A stretch of DNA of 64,000 nucleotides from UBA7328 sp965247965 (GTDB lineage: Bacteria > Bacteroidota > Bacteroidia > Chitinophagales > Saprospiraceae): the NCBI GenBank assembly GCA_965247965.1, contig OZ252053.1:2418001-2482000 (forward strand). The letters are read 5' to 3'. Below, piece by piece: positions 44,613-53,179 of this stretch. A program made the translations under genes and the position numbers. The notes beneath the pieces were generated by a model. It worked only from the letters and a program-made list of their open reading frames with translations, was not told the origin of the DNA and did not search any database. The first letter of the stretch is position 1. The number at the start of each line of letters is the position of its first letter.

Positions 44613-45637
44613 GTAAAATGGACAAGTGGACAATTTGGATTGCTGATCTCGATCCTGTAATAGGCGCTGAACAAGGAAGAACAAGACCTGTTCTCGTTAT
44701 CAGCGCCACCGATGTCAATAAAATCTTGAATGTAGTCAATATCATACCTATAACTAGTCGCAAACCAGGCAGAAAGATCTACCCAAACGAAGTCCTGCTG
44801 GAAGCTGGAAAATATGGGCTGCACAGTGCGTCCTGAAGCTCAAAAGTGAGCATGCTGTTTACCAGATGGAGGTATGGCCCTCCGAAGGCGGCTGGAAGGA
44901 GCAGCCTTCAAACCACCTTATGGTGCTAAGGTAGTAATACTTGGGTACTGAGCGATAAGGGAAAAGGCTTCGCTAAAGGAGTCAGGTGATCATTGAAAGA
45001 GTCGAACGAAAGTGAACCACTGATTAAGCAACGAAACACATTTAGTTGTACATCAAAACCGGGGATTGGTGTATTTCCCGGGAAGACCATAGCGGAAGAC
45101 CTTCTTACTGGCTATGGGGTTACCGTTGTAGAGGGTGGCGAGACATCAATGAAGGGTGGTAAATAGAACAGGAGATTGCCCTACTGTAATGATAAGAGAG
45201 AAGGCACAATCCGTAGAGGAGAGGCCGAGCGTATCGAAGTGCAGAGGGTTACGGACTAACTCGTAGTAGTGATGAAGCATCTGTAATGGATGTGGATCGA
45301 AGGGGTTAGCATTGTTGGAATCTGTTATTGGTTCAACAACTAATAAGAATTAGGAGGATTGAATTAAAACAGATTGAAGTCTGGATAATACAGATTAGAC
45401 AATGAAGAGCCGTATGAAGGGAGACTTTCACAGCCTGTCCCGAAAATCGGGATACGGTTCTGCGAGAGGCTTGGGGTGAAATTCCCCAGGTCTACTCGAC
45501 CCGAGTCCATTGCACTTGTATATCAGATAAGGACAATTGACAAAATGAGGTTGAGTACAATAGTTGGTAAAGTTAAAGATATCGAAAAACAGTTGGAAGT
45601 CCATGAGGCAGTCAAATTTCAATTGGAAATAAACTAG
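44609..45637 (+). CDS. MazF/PemK-type endoribonuclease toxin, split by a group II intron (exons 44609-44825 and 45501-45637)
   Basis: Exon 1 reads MSKMDKWTIWIADLDPVIGA, then EQGRTRPVLVISATDVNKIL, NVVNIIPITSRKPGRKIYPNE and VLLEAGKYGLH. These are the MazF core motifs (G-x-E-x-x-x-x-RPVLVIS; IIPITS). Without splicing it runs into SAS-stop at 44836. Joining 44825 to 45501 restores the frame as ...GLH-TESIALVYQIRTIDKMRLSTIVGKV... and ends at TAG 45635-45637. This gives 117 residues, the normal MazF length, with the expected C-terminal QIRTIDK-x-RL motif. ATG 44618 is an alternative start. The stop codon overlaps the TA target of the adjoining IS630 copy. Whether the toxin is made depends on splicing. 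Confidence 0.8.
44826..45500 (+). mobile_element. ORF-less group II intron inside the toxin gene
   Basis: The 5' end is GTGCGTCC (44826), matching the group II GUGYG start, and the 3' end is ...CTACTCGAC (45500), matching the terminal AY. The 3' part holds domain V, beginning GAGCCGTATGAAGGGAGACT (45407 onward) and closing with TACGGTTC at 45460, then a domain VI stem GAGGCTTGGGGTGAAATTCC...CTACTC. Domain I-III-like segments (GTACTGAGCGATAAGGGAAA; AACTCGTAGTAGTGATGAAG) precede it. There is no reverse transcriptase frame; domain IV is only about 120 bases. Such introns need a maturase supplied elsewhere. Domain V is interrupted (see 45429-45452). Confidence 0.85.
45429..45452 (+). repeat. palindromic insertion within intron domain V
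   Basis: Domain V here is 54 nt, not the standard 34. The extra 20 nt sit at the two-base bulge. They contain TCCCG-AAAAT-CGGGA, and together with the flanking CACAGCCTG match the repeat at 197-220. The rest of domain V (GAGCCGTATGAAGG-GAGA-CTTTCAC ... TACGGTTC) folds normally. Confidence 0.65.
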
Positions 45638-45769
45638 TGTTCAGTCAAGCGCATAAATCTGGGTAAAAAGAATAAAGTAACTTCGAATGTTGTTTTGCAT
45701 AAAGATTAGAGTGACCACCTGATCAAAAAGAGAATATAGAGCCTTGATTAATGAACAAAAAAAAGAATC

Positions 45770-46240
45770 ATGGCAAAATTTTACAAAGTAACCTTAACCG
45801 AAGAAGAGCGTAGTGAATTAGAGCGAATAATAAGCATACCCAATAGTAAGTCAATTAGGACCAAGCGGAGTTATATATTATTGGCCTCAGATGAGAATGG
45901 AGATAAGCATTGGACAGATAAAAAGATTCAAATTGCCTATGGAATGACGATAAATGGAATAGAGCGAATGCGAAAAAGATTTGTGGAACACGGATTTGAA
46001 GCAGCGCTATATGGAAAGAAAAGAGAATATGTAAAAGAAAAGATATTTGACGGTCGGGTAGAAAGCCATTTACTATCCTTAAGATGTGAAGAAGTTCCTG
46101 ATGGTCATTCAGGGTGGAGTTTACGATTATTGGCTGATAAGATGGTAGAATTGGAATATGTAGAAAGCATCAGTCATGAATCTATACGGCAGATACTAAA
46201 AAAAACAAAATTAAACCCTGGCGAGTCAAAGGTTGGATAA
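45770..46240 (+). CDS. IS630-family transposase first ORF (copy 2)
   Basis: 156 residues with the two helix-turn-helix regions of IS630 transposases (IQIAYGMTINGIERMRKRFVE; GWSLRLLADKMVELEYVESI). Stop and next start overlap as TAATG at 46238-46242, so translation of the second ORF is coupled or uses frameshifting. Confidence 0.9.
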   Translation: MAKFYKVTLTEEERSELERIISIPNSKSIRTKRSYILLASDENGDKHWTDKKIQIAYGMTINGIERMRKRFVEHGFEAALYGKKREYVKEKIFDGRVESHLLSLRCEEVPDGHSGWSLRLLADKMVELEYVESISHESIRQILKKTKLNPGESKVG

Positions 46241-46896
46241 TGCCAAAGAAAGGAGCAGATTTTGTTCATAAAATGGAAGCGGTATTAGATGTATATGAAC
46301 GACCATATGACCCGACTCATCCAGTAATCTGTTTAGATGAGTCCCCTAAACAGATCATAAGTGAAACAAAGAAAAGCTATATGGATTCAAAGGGTATATT
46401 ACATCAAGACTATGAGTATAAAAGAGAAGGAGTAAAAAGTATGTACATGATCGTAGAACCCTTAGGAGAATACAGAGAAGTACATATTGAGGATAATCAC
46501 AATAGTCAGACTTACGCAAAAATCATCATGAACTTAGTAGAAAAAACATATAGCGCTGCTAACAAAATCACATTGGTAGAGGACAATTTAAGTGCACATA
46601 AATTAAGTACCTTATATGAAATTATGCCTGCCCCCAGAGCCCGAAACATAGTGAAAAAGATAGAAGTTGTTCGCACACCGGCACATGCTTCCTGGCTCAA
46701 TATTGCAGAATGTGAATTGAGCGTATTAACACGGTGTGGTTTGAAAAGTAGAATGTCAGATGAAGAACAACTCAAAAAACAAACCAAAGCCTGGTATGGG
46801 TACAGAAACAAAAACCAAAAAGGAGTAGATTGGCAATTTACAACGAGTGATGCGCGCATTAAACTAAAAAATCTTTACCCAGACTATATAATTTGA
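46240..46896 (+). CDS. IS630-family transposase second ORF (DDE domain, copy 2)
   Basis: 218 residues carrying the DDE catalytic triad: VICLDESPKQI (Asp), TLVEDNLSAHK (Asp) and NIAECELSVLTRCGL (Glu). HTPAHASWLNIAE-like spacing (VVRTPAHASWLNIAECEL) is typical of IS630. Undamaged; with the first ORF it should supply active transposase. Confidence 0.92.
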   Translation: MPKKGADFVHKMEAVLDVYERPYDPTHPVICLDESPKQIISETKKSYMDSKGILHQDYEYKREGVKSMYMIVEPLGEYREVHIEDNHNSQTYAKIIMNLVEKTYSAANKITLVEDNLSAHKLSTLYEIMPAPRARNIVKKIEVVRTPAHASWLNIAECELSVLTRCGLKSRMSDEEQLKKQTKAWYGYRNKNQKGVDWQFTTSDARIKLKNLYPDYII

Positions 46897-46906
46897 CTGA
46901 ACACTA

Positions 46907-47139
46907 GTGCTCTGTCAAGATTAAATTGAGGACTGTATTTGGTATCTTTTGAGCCTACTCGGCGTTGGAGAACCACCATCCAGAACAAAATCAAGCTCTG
47001 GAGTTTGCACAAACACTTTAAAATTATGCGAGCGCATATGAATTTTGACTTTTTCGAGCTAAGAAGAATAGCAATTACGCCAAATTCACAGAGATAAAAT
47101 CCCAACTTTCAAAAATAGCAAGATTGCTTTTCTTTTTTC
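46907..47139. other. non-coding gap with possible IS-end remnant
   Basis: Starts at the IS630 border with GTGCTCTGTCAAGATTAAAT and contains CTCGGCGTTGGA, which also occurs inverted in the centre of the 43991-44159 palindrome (TCCAACGCCGAG). No open frame with family similarity is seen. It may be the remains of another insertion sequence. Confidence 0.3.
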
Positions 47140-47463
47140 TTATATCAATACCTCCATCTTCCCCATCTGGTAATCCCGCATTGCTTCGCGGATCTCCGTT
47201 TGATTGTTCATCACGAAAGGGCCATGTTGGGCTATTTCTTCCTCAATTGGTATACCGGCAACGCAGAGTATCGTTCCTTCTGAAAGGCCTTCGATGTAGA
47301 TTTCGTCTCCATCATTTCTGAAAGTGATCATCTTGTTATCACCTGTTTCGACGCCGTAGATTTTTGATTTTCCGTGAAGCTGGTATATCAAAGCATTTTG
47401 ATTTTCCGGGACATCAATTTTCGCATATGCTTTATTCGTGTACGCAATTGATGTGATAATCAC
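47140..47463 (-). pseudogene. pirin-family protein, C-terminal fragment
   Basis: The 107-residue frame matches only the C-terminal cupin half of pirins: NALIYQLHGKSKIYG, FRNDGDEIYIEGLSEGTILC, VAGIPIEEEIAQHGPFVMNNQTEIREAMRDYQMGK. The N-terminal cupin with the metal-binding His/Glu residues is absent, and the 179 bases up to dnaK contain no trace of it. Probably the remains of a full-length gene of about 280 residues. Confidence 0.75.
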
Positions 47464-47642
47464 ACAAGTGAAGGTTCAAAAAGTCTGGAACTTTTGTAGG
47501 CATGACTTTCTGTCACCTCAATTTCAACTTTTATGACAAATAACGCTCAAACTACCTGCACAAATGTCACTATTCCGGCTTGGCATATCTATTGAATGTG
47601 GGTATGCATATCTATTTATAATTAATTGAGAAAAGAAAAACA

Positions 47643-49556
47643 ATGGGTAAAATAATCGGAATTGACCTGGGTACAACAAACAGCTGCGTGGCGGTTATGG
47701 AAGGCAACGAACCAGTCGTTATACCAAACGATGAAGGACGAAGAACAACCCCTTCTGTGGTGGCCTTTCTGGACGGAGGCGAAAGAAAAATCGGTGATCC
47801 CGCAAAAAGACAGGCTATTACCAATCCCACTAAGACGATCTCGTCCATCAAGAGATACATGGGTATGCGTTATAGCGAACTCAGCAAAAACGATAAAAAT
47901 CCTCCGTACAAACTCGTAAAAGGAGACAACAATACGGTGCGAGTGGATATCGACGGGCGAAAATATACTCCACAGGAATTATCGGCAATGGTACTTCAGA
48001 AAATGAAGAAAACAGCTGAAGATTTTCTCGGACACGAAGTCAAGGAAGCAGTAGTAACGGTACCTGCATATTTTAATGATTCGCAAAGACAAGCCACTAA
48101 AGAAGCGGGGGAAGTAGCCGGCCTTGATGTCAAAAGAATAATTAACGAACCTACGGCAGCGGCTCTGGCTTATGGCCTGGATAAAAAATTGAAAGATTCC
48201 ACTATAGCTGTCTACGATTTAGGTGGAGGCACTTTTGATATCTCGATTCTCGAGTTGGGAGACGGGGTATTCGAAGTAAAATCTACGAATGGAGATACCC
48301 ATCTTGGTGGTGATGATTTTGATCATGTGATTATCAATTGGTTGGCGGATGCATTTAAGGATCAGGAAAATATCGATTTGCGAAAAGATCCTATGGCTCT
48401 TCAACGGCTTAAAGAAGCTGCGGAAAAAGCCAAAATTGAATTGTCGTCATCTACAGAGACAGAAATCAATCTGCCATATATCACTGCGGTAGATGGGGTG
48501 CCAAAGCACCTTGTGATGAAATTGAGCAGAGCTAAATTTGAGGCCTTGGCCGATAATCTCGTTGCCCGTACCCTCAAACCTTGCCAGGACGCATTGAAAG
48601 ACGCCGGAATGAAAAAGAGTGATATTCACGAAGTGATACTGGTAGGAGGGAGCACCCGGATACCAAAGATCCAGGAATCGGTAGCAAAGTTCTTTGGCAA
48701 AAAGCCAAACAAAGGTGTAAATCCCGACGAAGTAGTCGCAGTAGGTGCCGCTATTCAGGGAGGTGTATTGAGTGGAGATGTTCAGGATGTATTATTGCTT
48801 GACGTGACGCCGCTTTCTATGGGAATCGAGACCATGGGCGCCGTTTACGATGTAGTAATCGAAGCCAATTCGACAATACCTATTAAAAAACAAAAGACCT
48901 ATTCGACAGCTGCGGATAATCAACCAAGCGTAGAAATCCACATCCTGCAAGGAGAACGACCTATGGCCAGGGACAACAGGTCAGTCGGTCGATTTATCCT
49001 GGACGGAATACCTCCGTCGCCCAGAGGGGTACCGCAAATTGAAGTAACATTTGACATAGATGCCAACGGCATTTTGAATGTATCGGCAAAAGACAAAGGC
49101 ACAGGCAAAGAGCAGAACATACGTATCGAAGCTTCCACAGGACTTTCAGATGATGAAATCAAAAAGATGAAAGCCGAAGCCGAGGTCAATGCAGATGCGG
49201 ATAAAGAGGCGAGGGCCAAAGTAGATAAACTGAACGGTGCAGATTCACTGATATTCCAGACCGAAAAACAGCTAAAGGATTTCGGAGATAAAGTACCTGA
49301 TGACAAGAAAGCTCCGATAGAGGCTGCATTAAGCGATCTGAAAGAGGCACATAAAGCTGAGGATTTAGACAAGATTGACTCAGCGACAGAGGTGCTAAAT
49401 ACAGCGTGGCAAGCCGCAAGCCAGGACATTTACAAGGCCGCTCAGGAGGCGCAGGGAGCGGGTAATGGCGCTAGCGCCGATACCTCAACCGAGACAGATG
49501 AGAAAACGGAAGATGTGACCGACGTGGAATTTGAGGAAGTCGAGGAGGAGAAGTAA
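47643..49556 (+). CDS. dnaK: molecular chaperone DnaK (Hsp70)
   Basis: A 637-residue ATP-dependent chaperone. Motifs: IGIDLGTTNSCVAVMEG (phosphate 1), NEPTAAALAYGLD, AVYDLGGGTFDISILE (phosphate 2), VILVGGSTRIPKIQ (adenosine), and the substrate-binding domain DVTPLSMGIETMG...IPIKKQKTYSTAADNQPSVEIHILQGER. The lid and acidic tail end in VTDVEFEEVEEEK. Length is normal. grpE and dnaJ are not adjacent. A U-rich hairpin terminator follows. Confidence 0.97.
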   Translation: MGKIIGIDLGTTNSCVAVMEGNEPVVIPNDEGRRTTPSVVAFLDGGERKIGDPAKRQAITNPTKTISSIKRYMGMRYSELSKNDKNPPYKLVKGDNNTVRVDIDGRKYTPQELSAMVLQKMKKTAEDFLGHEVKEAVVTVPAYFNDSQRQATKEAGEVAGLDVKRIINEPTAAALAYGLDKKLKDSTIAVYDLGGGTFDISILELGDGVFEVKSTNGDTHLGGDDFDHVIINWLADAFKDQENIDLRKDPMALQRLKEAAEKAKIELSSSTETEINLPYITAVDGVPKHLVMKLSRAKFEALADNLVARTLKPCQDALKDAGMKKSDIHEVILVGGSTRIPKIQESVAKFFGKKPNKGVNPDEVVAVGAAIQGGVLSGDVQDVLLLDVTPLSMGIETMGAVYDVVIEANSTIPIKKQKTYSTAADNQPSVEIHILQGERPMARDNRSVGRFILDGIPPSPRGVPQIEVTFDIDANGILNVSAKDKGTGKEQNIRIEASTGLSDDEIKKMKAEAEVNADADKEARAKVDKLNGADSLIFQTEKQLKDFGDKVPDDKKAPIEAALSDLKEAHKAEDLDKIDSATEVLNTAWQAASQDIYKAAQEAQGAGNGASADTSTETDEKTEDVTDVEFEEVEEEK

Positions 49557-49595
49557 AGTCTGCCCTCCTACGCCTTGCAGGCTTCGGTGGGTGAA

Positions 49596-49630
49596 ACAGT
49601 TGGCAGTCTTCAGTCGACAGTCAGAGCAGT
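49596..49630 (-). repeat. degenerate heptanucleotide repeat, locus 3
   Basis: Plus-strand units ACAGTTG, GCAGTCT, TCAGTCG, ACAGTCA, GAGCAGT; on the minus strand these read as the (N)ACTG(N)C-type 7-mers of loci 1 and 2. Confidence 0.55.
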
Positions 49631-49650
49631 ATAAAATTGAATAAATAGAG

Positions 49651-49680
49651 AGGCACGGATTAAAAGTCTGCGCCTTTTTT
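49651..49680 (+). terminator. rho-independent terminator after dnaK
   Basis: AGGC-A-CGGAT, loop, GTCTG-CGCCT forms an imperfect hairpin followed directly by TTTTTT. It lies 95 bases after the dnaK stop. Confidence 0.65.
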
Positions 49681-49885
49681 CTTTAAAAGAACTTATTAAA
49701 TCCAAATCAATCCTCATTTGAAATGTAAAATCTCAAAAGCCTTCAAATTATACATGAAATTGGCATCAATTTATTGTTAACAAATCCTATTGTCTTCAAG
49801 AATTGCTATCTTTACATTCCGTAATGAAAATATTCGGAGCATGCCGATTGAGCCGTTCCGAAGTTTTCCTGAAAATGCTAGAATA

Positions 49886-51520
49886 ATGACCAAATATATT
49901 TTCGTTACGGGAGGTGTTACTTCTTCTCTTGGTAAAGGAATTATCTCTGCTTCTTTGGGTAAATTACTCCAGGAAAGAGGATTTAAGGTTACTATCCAAA
50001 AATTTGACCCTTATATCAATGTCGACCCTGGCACTCTAAATCCATACGAGCATGGAGAATGCTACGTCACAGATGACGGCGCCGAGACAGATTTGGATTT
50101 AGGCCATTACGAACGATTTCTTGGGATATCCACTTCGCAATCCAATAACGTTACTACTGGAAGAATATACCAAACGGTAATTCAGCGCGAACGGAGAGGA
50201 GACTACCTTGGTAAAACAGTACAAGTCATCCCACACATTACCGATGAGATAAAGCGGCGTATCAGACTTTTCGAAAAAGAGAATAAGTACGATATAGTAA
50301 TTACAGAATTAGGAGGAACTGTAGGTGATATAGAATCTTTACCATATCTGGAAGCGGTACGACAGCTCAGAATGGATCTGAAGAAGAGAAATGCTTTGGT
50401 CGTACACCTCACCCTCATTCCTTATCTCAATGCCGCAAAAGAACACAAAACAAAACCGACTCAACATTCCGTAAGAGAACTTCAGGAATCGGGAATCATC
50501 CCGGATATAATTGTGTGTAGGACAGAGGTAGATATAACCAAAGACATCAAAAACAAAATCAGCCGGTTTTGCAACGTGAACGAAGAGAGTGTTATCGAAG
50601 CTAAGGATGCCAAGACAATATACGATGTGCCTATGTTTATGTTGAGCGAAAAATTGGATATGGTGGTGTTGGATAAGTTGCGTTTGGAGTCGAAGCAGGT
50701 ACCAAAGCTCAAAAAGTGGAAAGAGTTTCTCAACCGTTTAAAAAATCCTAAGTCCACAGTAAATATTGCCCTTGTAGGCAAATACAATGAATTGCCCGAC
50801 GCCTATAAATCTATTCACGAGGCATTCACACATGCAGGAGCTGAAAATGAGTGCAAGGTCAATGTGATCCCCATACATTCGGAAAAAATAAAGAGCAAAG
50901 ACGATCTCTCACTGATGATCCATGACCTACAAGGCCTTCTGGTTGCACCGGGATTTGGCGATAGAGGAATAGAAGGTAAAATTCACGCTATAGAGCACGC
51001 TCGCGAAAATAAAATACCATTTTTCGGAATTTGTCTGGGTATGCAATGTGCAGTGATCGAGTTTTTCAGAAATGTGATGGGATACGAAAAGGCAGCCTCT
51101 ACCGAAGTCAGCGCAAAAACTCCTGATCCAGTAATCGATCTTATGCAAGACCAAAAACAAATCAAGATCAAAGGAGGTACCATGCGGTTGGGTTCGTACG
51201 CATGCAGACTCCGAGAAAATACCATTTCAAGGGGCGTCTACAAGTTAGACATGACTCATGAGCGTCATCGACACCGGTACGAATTTAACAATGCTTACCT
51301 CCGTCTGATGGAAGCCAACGGAATGATAGCTTCCGGTATTAATCCCGATACGGATTTGGTCGAGATTATCGAGCTGGCAGATCACCCATTCTTTGTCGGC
51401 GTTCAATTTCACCCCGAGCTAAAAAGTCGCGTGGAGGCACCGCATCCGATGTTTGTTGCTTTTGTTGCGAAAGCCATAGAAATGCTGAAGGCTTCAAAGA
51501 AGGTAATGGTGGAAGCTTAG
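49886..51520 (+). CDS. pyrG: CTP synthase
   Basis: A 544-residue enzyme making CTP from UTP, ATP and glutamine. ATG 49886 gives the conserved start MTKYIFVTGGVTSSLGKGII; the longer frame adds 32 unrelated residues. Synthase domain: KFDPYINVDPGTLNPYEHGECYVTDDGAETDLDLGHYERF and ITELGGTVGDIES. Glutaminase domain: VAPGFGDRG, FFGICLGMQCAV (nucleophile Cys) and GVQFHPELKSR (His, Glu). It stands as a single transcription unit. Confidence 0.97.
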   Translation: MTKYIFVTGGVTSSLGKGIISASLGKLLQERGFKVTIQKFDPYINVDPGTLNPYEHGECYVTDDGAETDLDLGHYERFLGISTSQSNNVTTGRIYQTVIQRERRGDYLGKTVQVIPHITDEIKRRIRLFEKENKYDIVITELGGTVGDIESLPYLEAVRQLRMDLKKRNALVVHLTLIPYLNAAKEHKTKPTQHSVRELQESGIIPDIIVCRTEVDITKDIKNKISRFCNVNEESVIEAKDAKTIYDVPMFMLSEKLDMVVLDKLRLESKQVPKLKKWKEFLNRLKNPKSTVNIALVGKYNELPDAYKSIHEAFTHAGAENECKVNVIPIHSEKIKSKDDLSLMIHDLQGLLVAPGFGDRGIEGKIHAIEHARENKIPFFGICLGMQCAVIEFFRNVMGYEKAASTEVSAKTPDPVIDLMQDQKQIKIKGGTMRLGSYACRLRENTISRGVYKLDMTHERHRHRYEFNNAYLRLMEANGMIASGINPDTDLVEIIELADHPFFVGVQFHPELKSRVEAPHPMFVAFVAKAIEMLKASKKVMVEA

Positions 51521-51528
51521 TGCTGTGG

Positions 51529-51553
51529 GCAGTAAACAGTAGCAGTCCGCCGT
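51529..51553 (-). repeat. degenerate heptanucleotide repeat, locus 4
   Basis: GCAGTAA, ACAGTAG, CAGTCCG, CCGT spaced 6-7 bases just after pyrG, the same orientation and pattern as locus 3. It is less regular than the others. Confidence 0.4.
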
Positions 51554-51609
51554 CGTTGTAAATATTTGATTTACAGACACTTGCATGAATTTTGAATGTT
51601 CGTTATTTC

Positions 51610-53025
51610 ATGCCTAATGCAGTCGCTTTGCTCATGACGCATAAGTTGTCTTATATACTTTTCCCAGCATTAAGCCTTATTGTATTCCTCATTTCCAAAG
51701 ATTTTCCGCTGTTTTGGGACACCATTCAGTTTGCCGGTAAACATTCCCTGTTTTACTATGAAAATGACTTCAGCATTTTCTTCTTACCGGAATCGATTGA
51801 CAGCGGGCATATTCCTGTTTTCGGGATGTACCTGGCAGCGGCGTGGAAGGTTTTTGGCAAATCTCTTTTCGTTTCTCATGTGGCCATGTTGCCTTTTATT
51901 TTTTTGAATTTATTTTTTGCCTTTCGATTGGGCAGGTTTTGGACAGGAGAAGATAGATATAGCTGGTTATTTTCGATTCTCATGATTCTCATGCCTACTT
52001 CTCTCAGTCAATTTGTGTTGGTCAGCCCAGATACAGTATTGCTTTGTTTTTTTCTTGCCGTGCTTTATTTCATAGAAACAAAAAAAAATAGATGGTTAGT
52101 CGTTGCTTCGGTCGGGCTTGCTGTTATAAGTGTTCGTGGATTTATCGTTTTGTCCGGGATAATCTTTTGGCATTTGTTTATAAGACATCGCAACGGCAAG
52201 AGGCCAAATTATTTCAAAATTTGGCCATATGTGCCCGCACTAATCCTATTTTTTATTTATCAAATTGCCCATAAATATTTCGTTGGTTGGACTGGATTAC
52301 ATGTGGACATGCCGTGGTATGACAGTTTTGCCCTACCCCCGCTTCAAGGGTTCGTCAAGAATATTGTGGTCTATATTTGGCGACTTTTGGATTTTGGAAT
52401 GGTATTTCTTTGGTTCGGCCTTCTCTCTCAATTTTTGAGAATGAGAAAGGAGTTTTTTCAATCTGAATTGGTCAAACTCTTACTTATTCTGATTGTACTT
52501 TTTGGATTCATCACTATACCTTTTTCGGGGTTGATGCAACACCGATATTTTCTTCCGATTTACGTTTTAGCGGGTTTTATTTTTATAAAAAATTTGATGT
52601 TAAGTCAAAATCCGATGCGATCAAAAATACTAGCAGGCATACTCGTTGCATTCGGTCTCGTTTCAGGGAGCTTCTGGATTTATCCGGATAAAATCGCCCA
52701 AGGTTGGGATTCTACATTAGCACACATTCCTTACTATTCTATGCAGGCTGATATGATCGACTCGATCGAACAAAAGCAAATTGATTTTAAAAAAGTAGGT
52801 ACCGAATTTCCCATGCGAAGCCCCTTCAAAGAATTGTTTTTGAATGATAGCGAATTACAATTTTCAAGAAAAAATATGAGCGAACAGGAGTATATTCTTT
52901 GGTCGAACATTATAAACGACTTTTCGGATGCAGAAATTGATGAATTGAGGCAGCAATGGAAGGAAGTAGTAGATATGAAGAGAGGAGGAGTCAAAATGAT
53001 CCTATATCAAAAAGACGAATTTTAG
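51610..53025 (+). CDS. multi-pass membrane protein, GT-C/ArnT-like glycosyltransferase
   Basis: About 471 residues. Some ten hydrophobic segments fill the first 370 residues, followed by a 110-residue soluble tail. FPLFWDTIQFAGKHSLFYYEND carries an acidic residue in the first periplasmic loop, as in GT-C (ArnT/PMT) enzymes. VFGMYLAAAWKVFGKSLFVSH resembles the H-P-x-x-Y/L-x-A-W-x-x-x-G region of that superfamily. It would use polyprenyl-phosphate sugars at the membrane; donor and acceptor are unknown. Starts at TTG 51592 or ATG 51610 or 51634 are all possible. Confidence 0.6.
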   Translation: MPNAVALLMTHKLSYILFPALSLIVFLISKDFPLFWDTIQFAGKHSLFYYENDFSIFFLPESIDSGHIPVFGMYLAAAWKVFGKSLFVSHVAMLPFIFLNLFFAFRLGRFWTGEDRYSWLFSILMILMPTSLSQFVLVSPDTVLLCFFLAVLYFIETKKNRWLVVASVGLAVISVRGFIVLSGIIFWHLFIRHRNGKRPNYFKIWPYVPALILFFIYQIAHKYFVGWTGLHVDMPWYDSFALPPLQGFVKNIVVYIWRLLDFGMVFLWFGLLSQFLRMRKEFFQSELVKLLLILIVLFGFITIPFSGLMQHRYFLPIYVLAGFIFIKNLMLSQNPMRSKILAGILVAFGLVSGSFWIYPDKIAQGWDSTLAHIPYYSMQADMIDSIEQKQIDFKKVGTEFPMRSPFKELFLNDSELQFSRKNMSEQEYILWSNIINDFSDAEIDELRQQWKEVVDMKRGGVKMILYQKDEF

Positions 53026-53179
53026 TAATGATCAAAAATCTTAGGATTTACATCAAAAAGCGAATATCGAAACCGTTTTGGGCATAGTCGATTAAGATAC
53101 AAGTTTGCTAGCTCGTATCGAAAGCTTATGAAGATGGCATGCCTATCGCATTTTATTATTGTAACTTAATCATAATCTG

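Larger units (their letters stand above)
45635..46906 (+). mobile_element. IS630-family element copy 2, intact, about 1.27 kb
   Basis: TAGTGTTCAGTCAA at the left and TTGACTGAACACTA at the right, each within CTAG, give TA target borders. It encodes two coupled reading frames with no damage. It is in inverted orientation to copy 1, and the pair brackets 43995-45634, a composite-like arrangement. Confidence 0.88.
49557..49885. other. dnaK-pyrG intergenic region
   Basis: 329 bases with a heptamer repeat (49596-49630), a terminator (49651-49680), and AT-rich DNA ahead of pyrG with a possible -7 box TATCTTTA (49807-49814). The pyrG frame is open back to 49790, but this upstream part has no family similarity. 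Confidence 0.5.
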
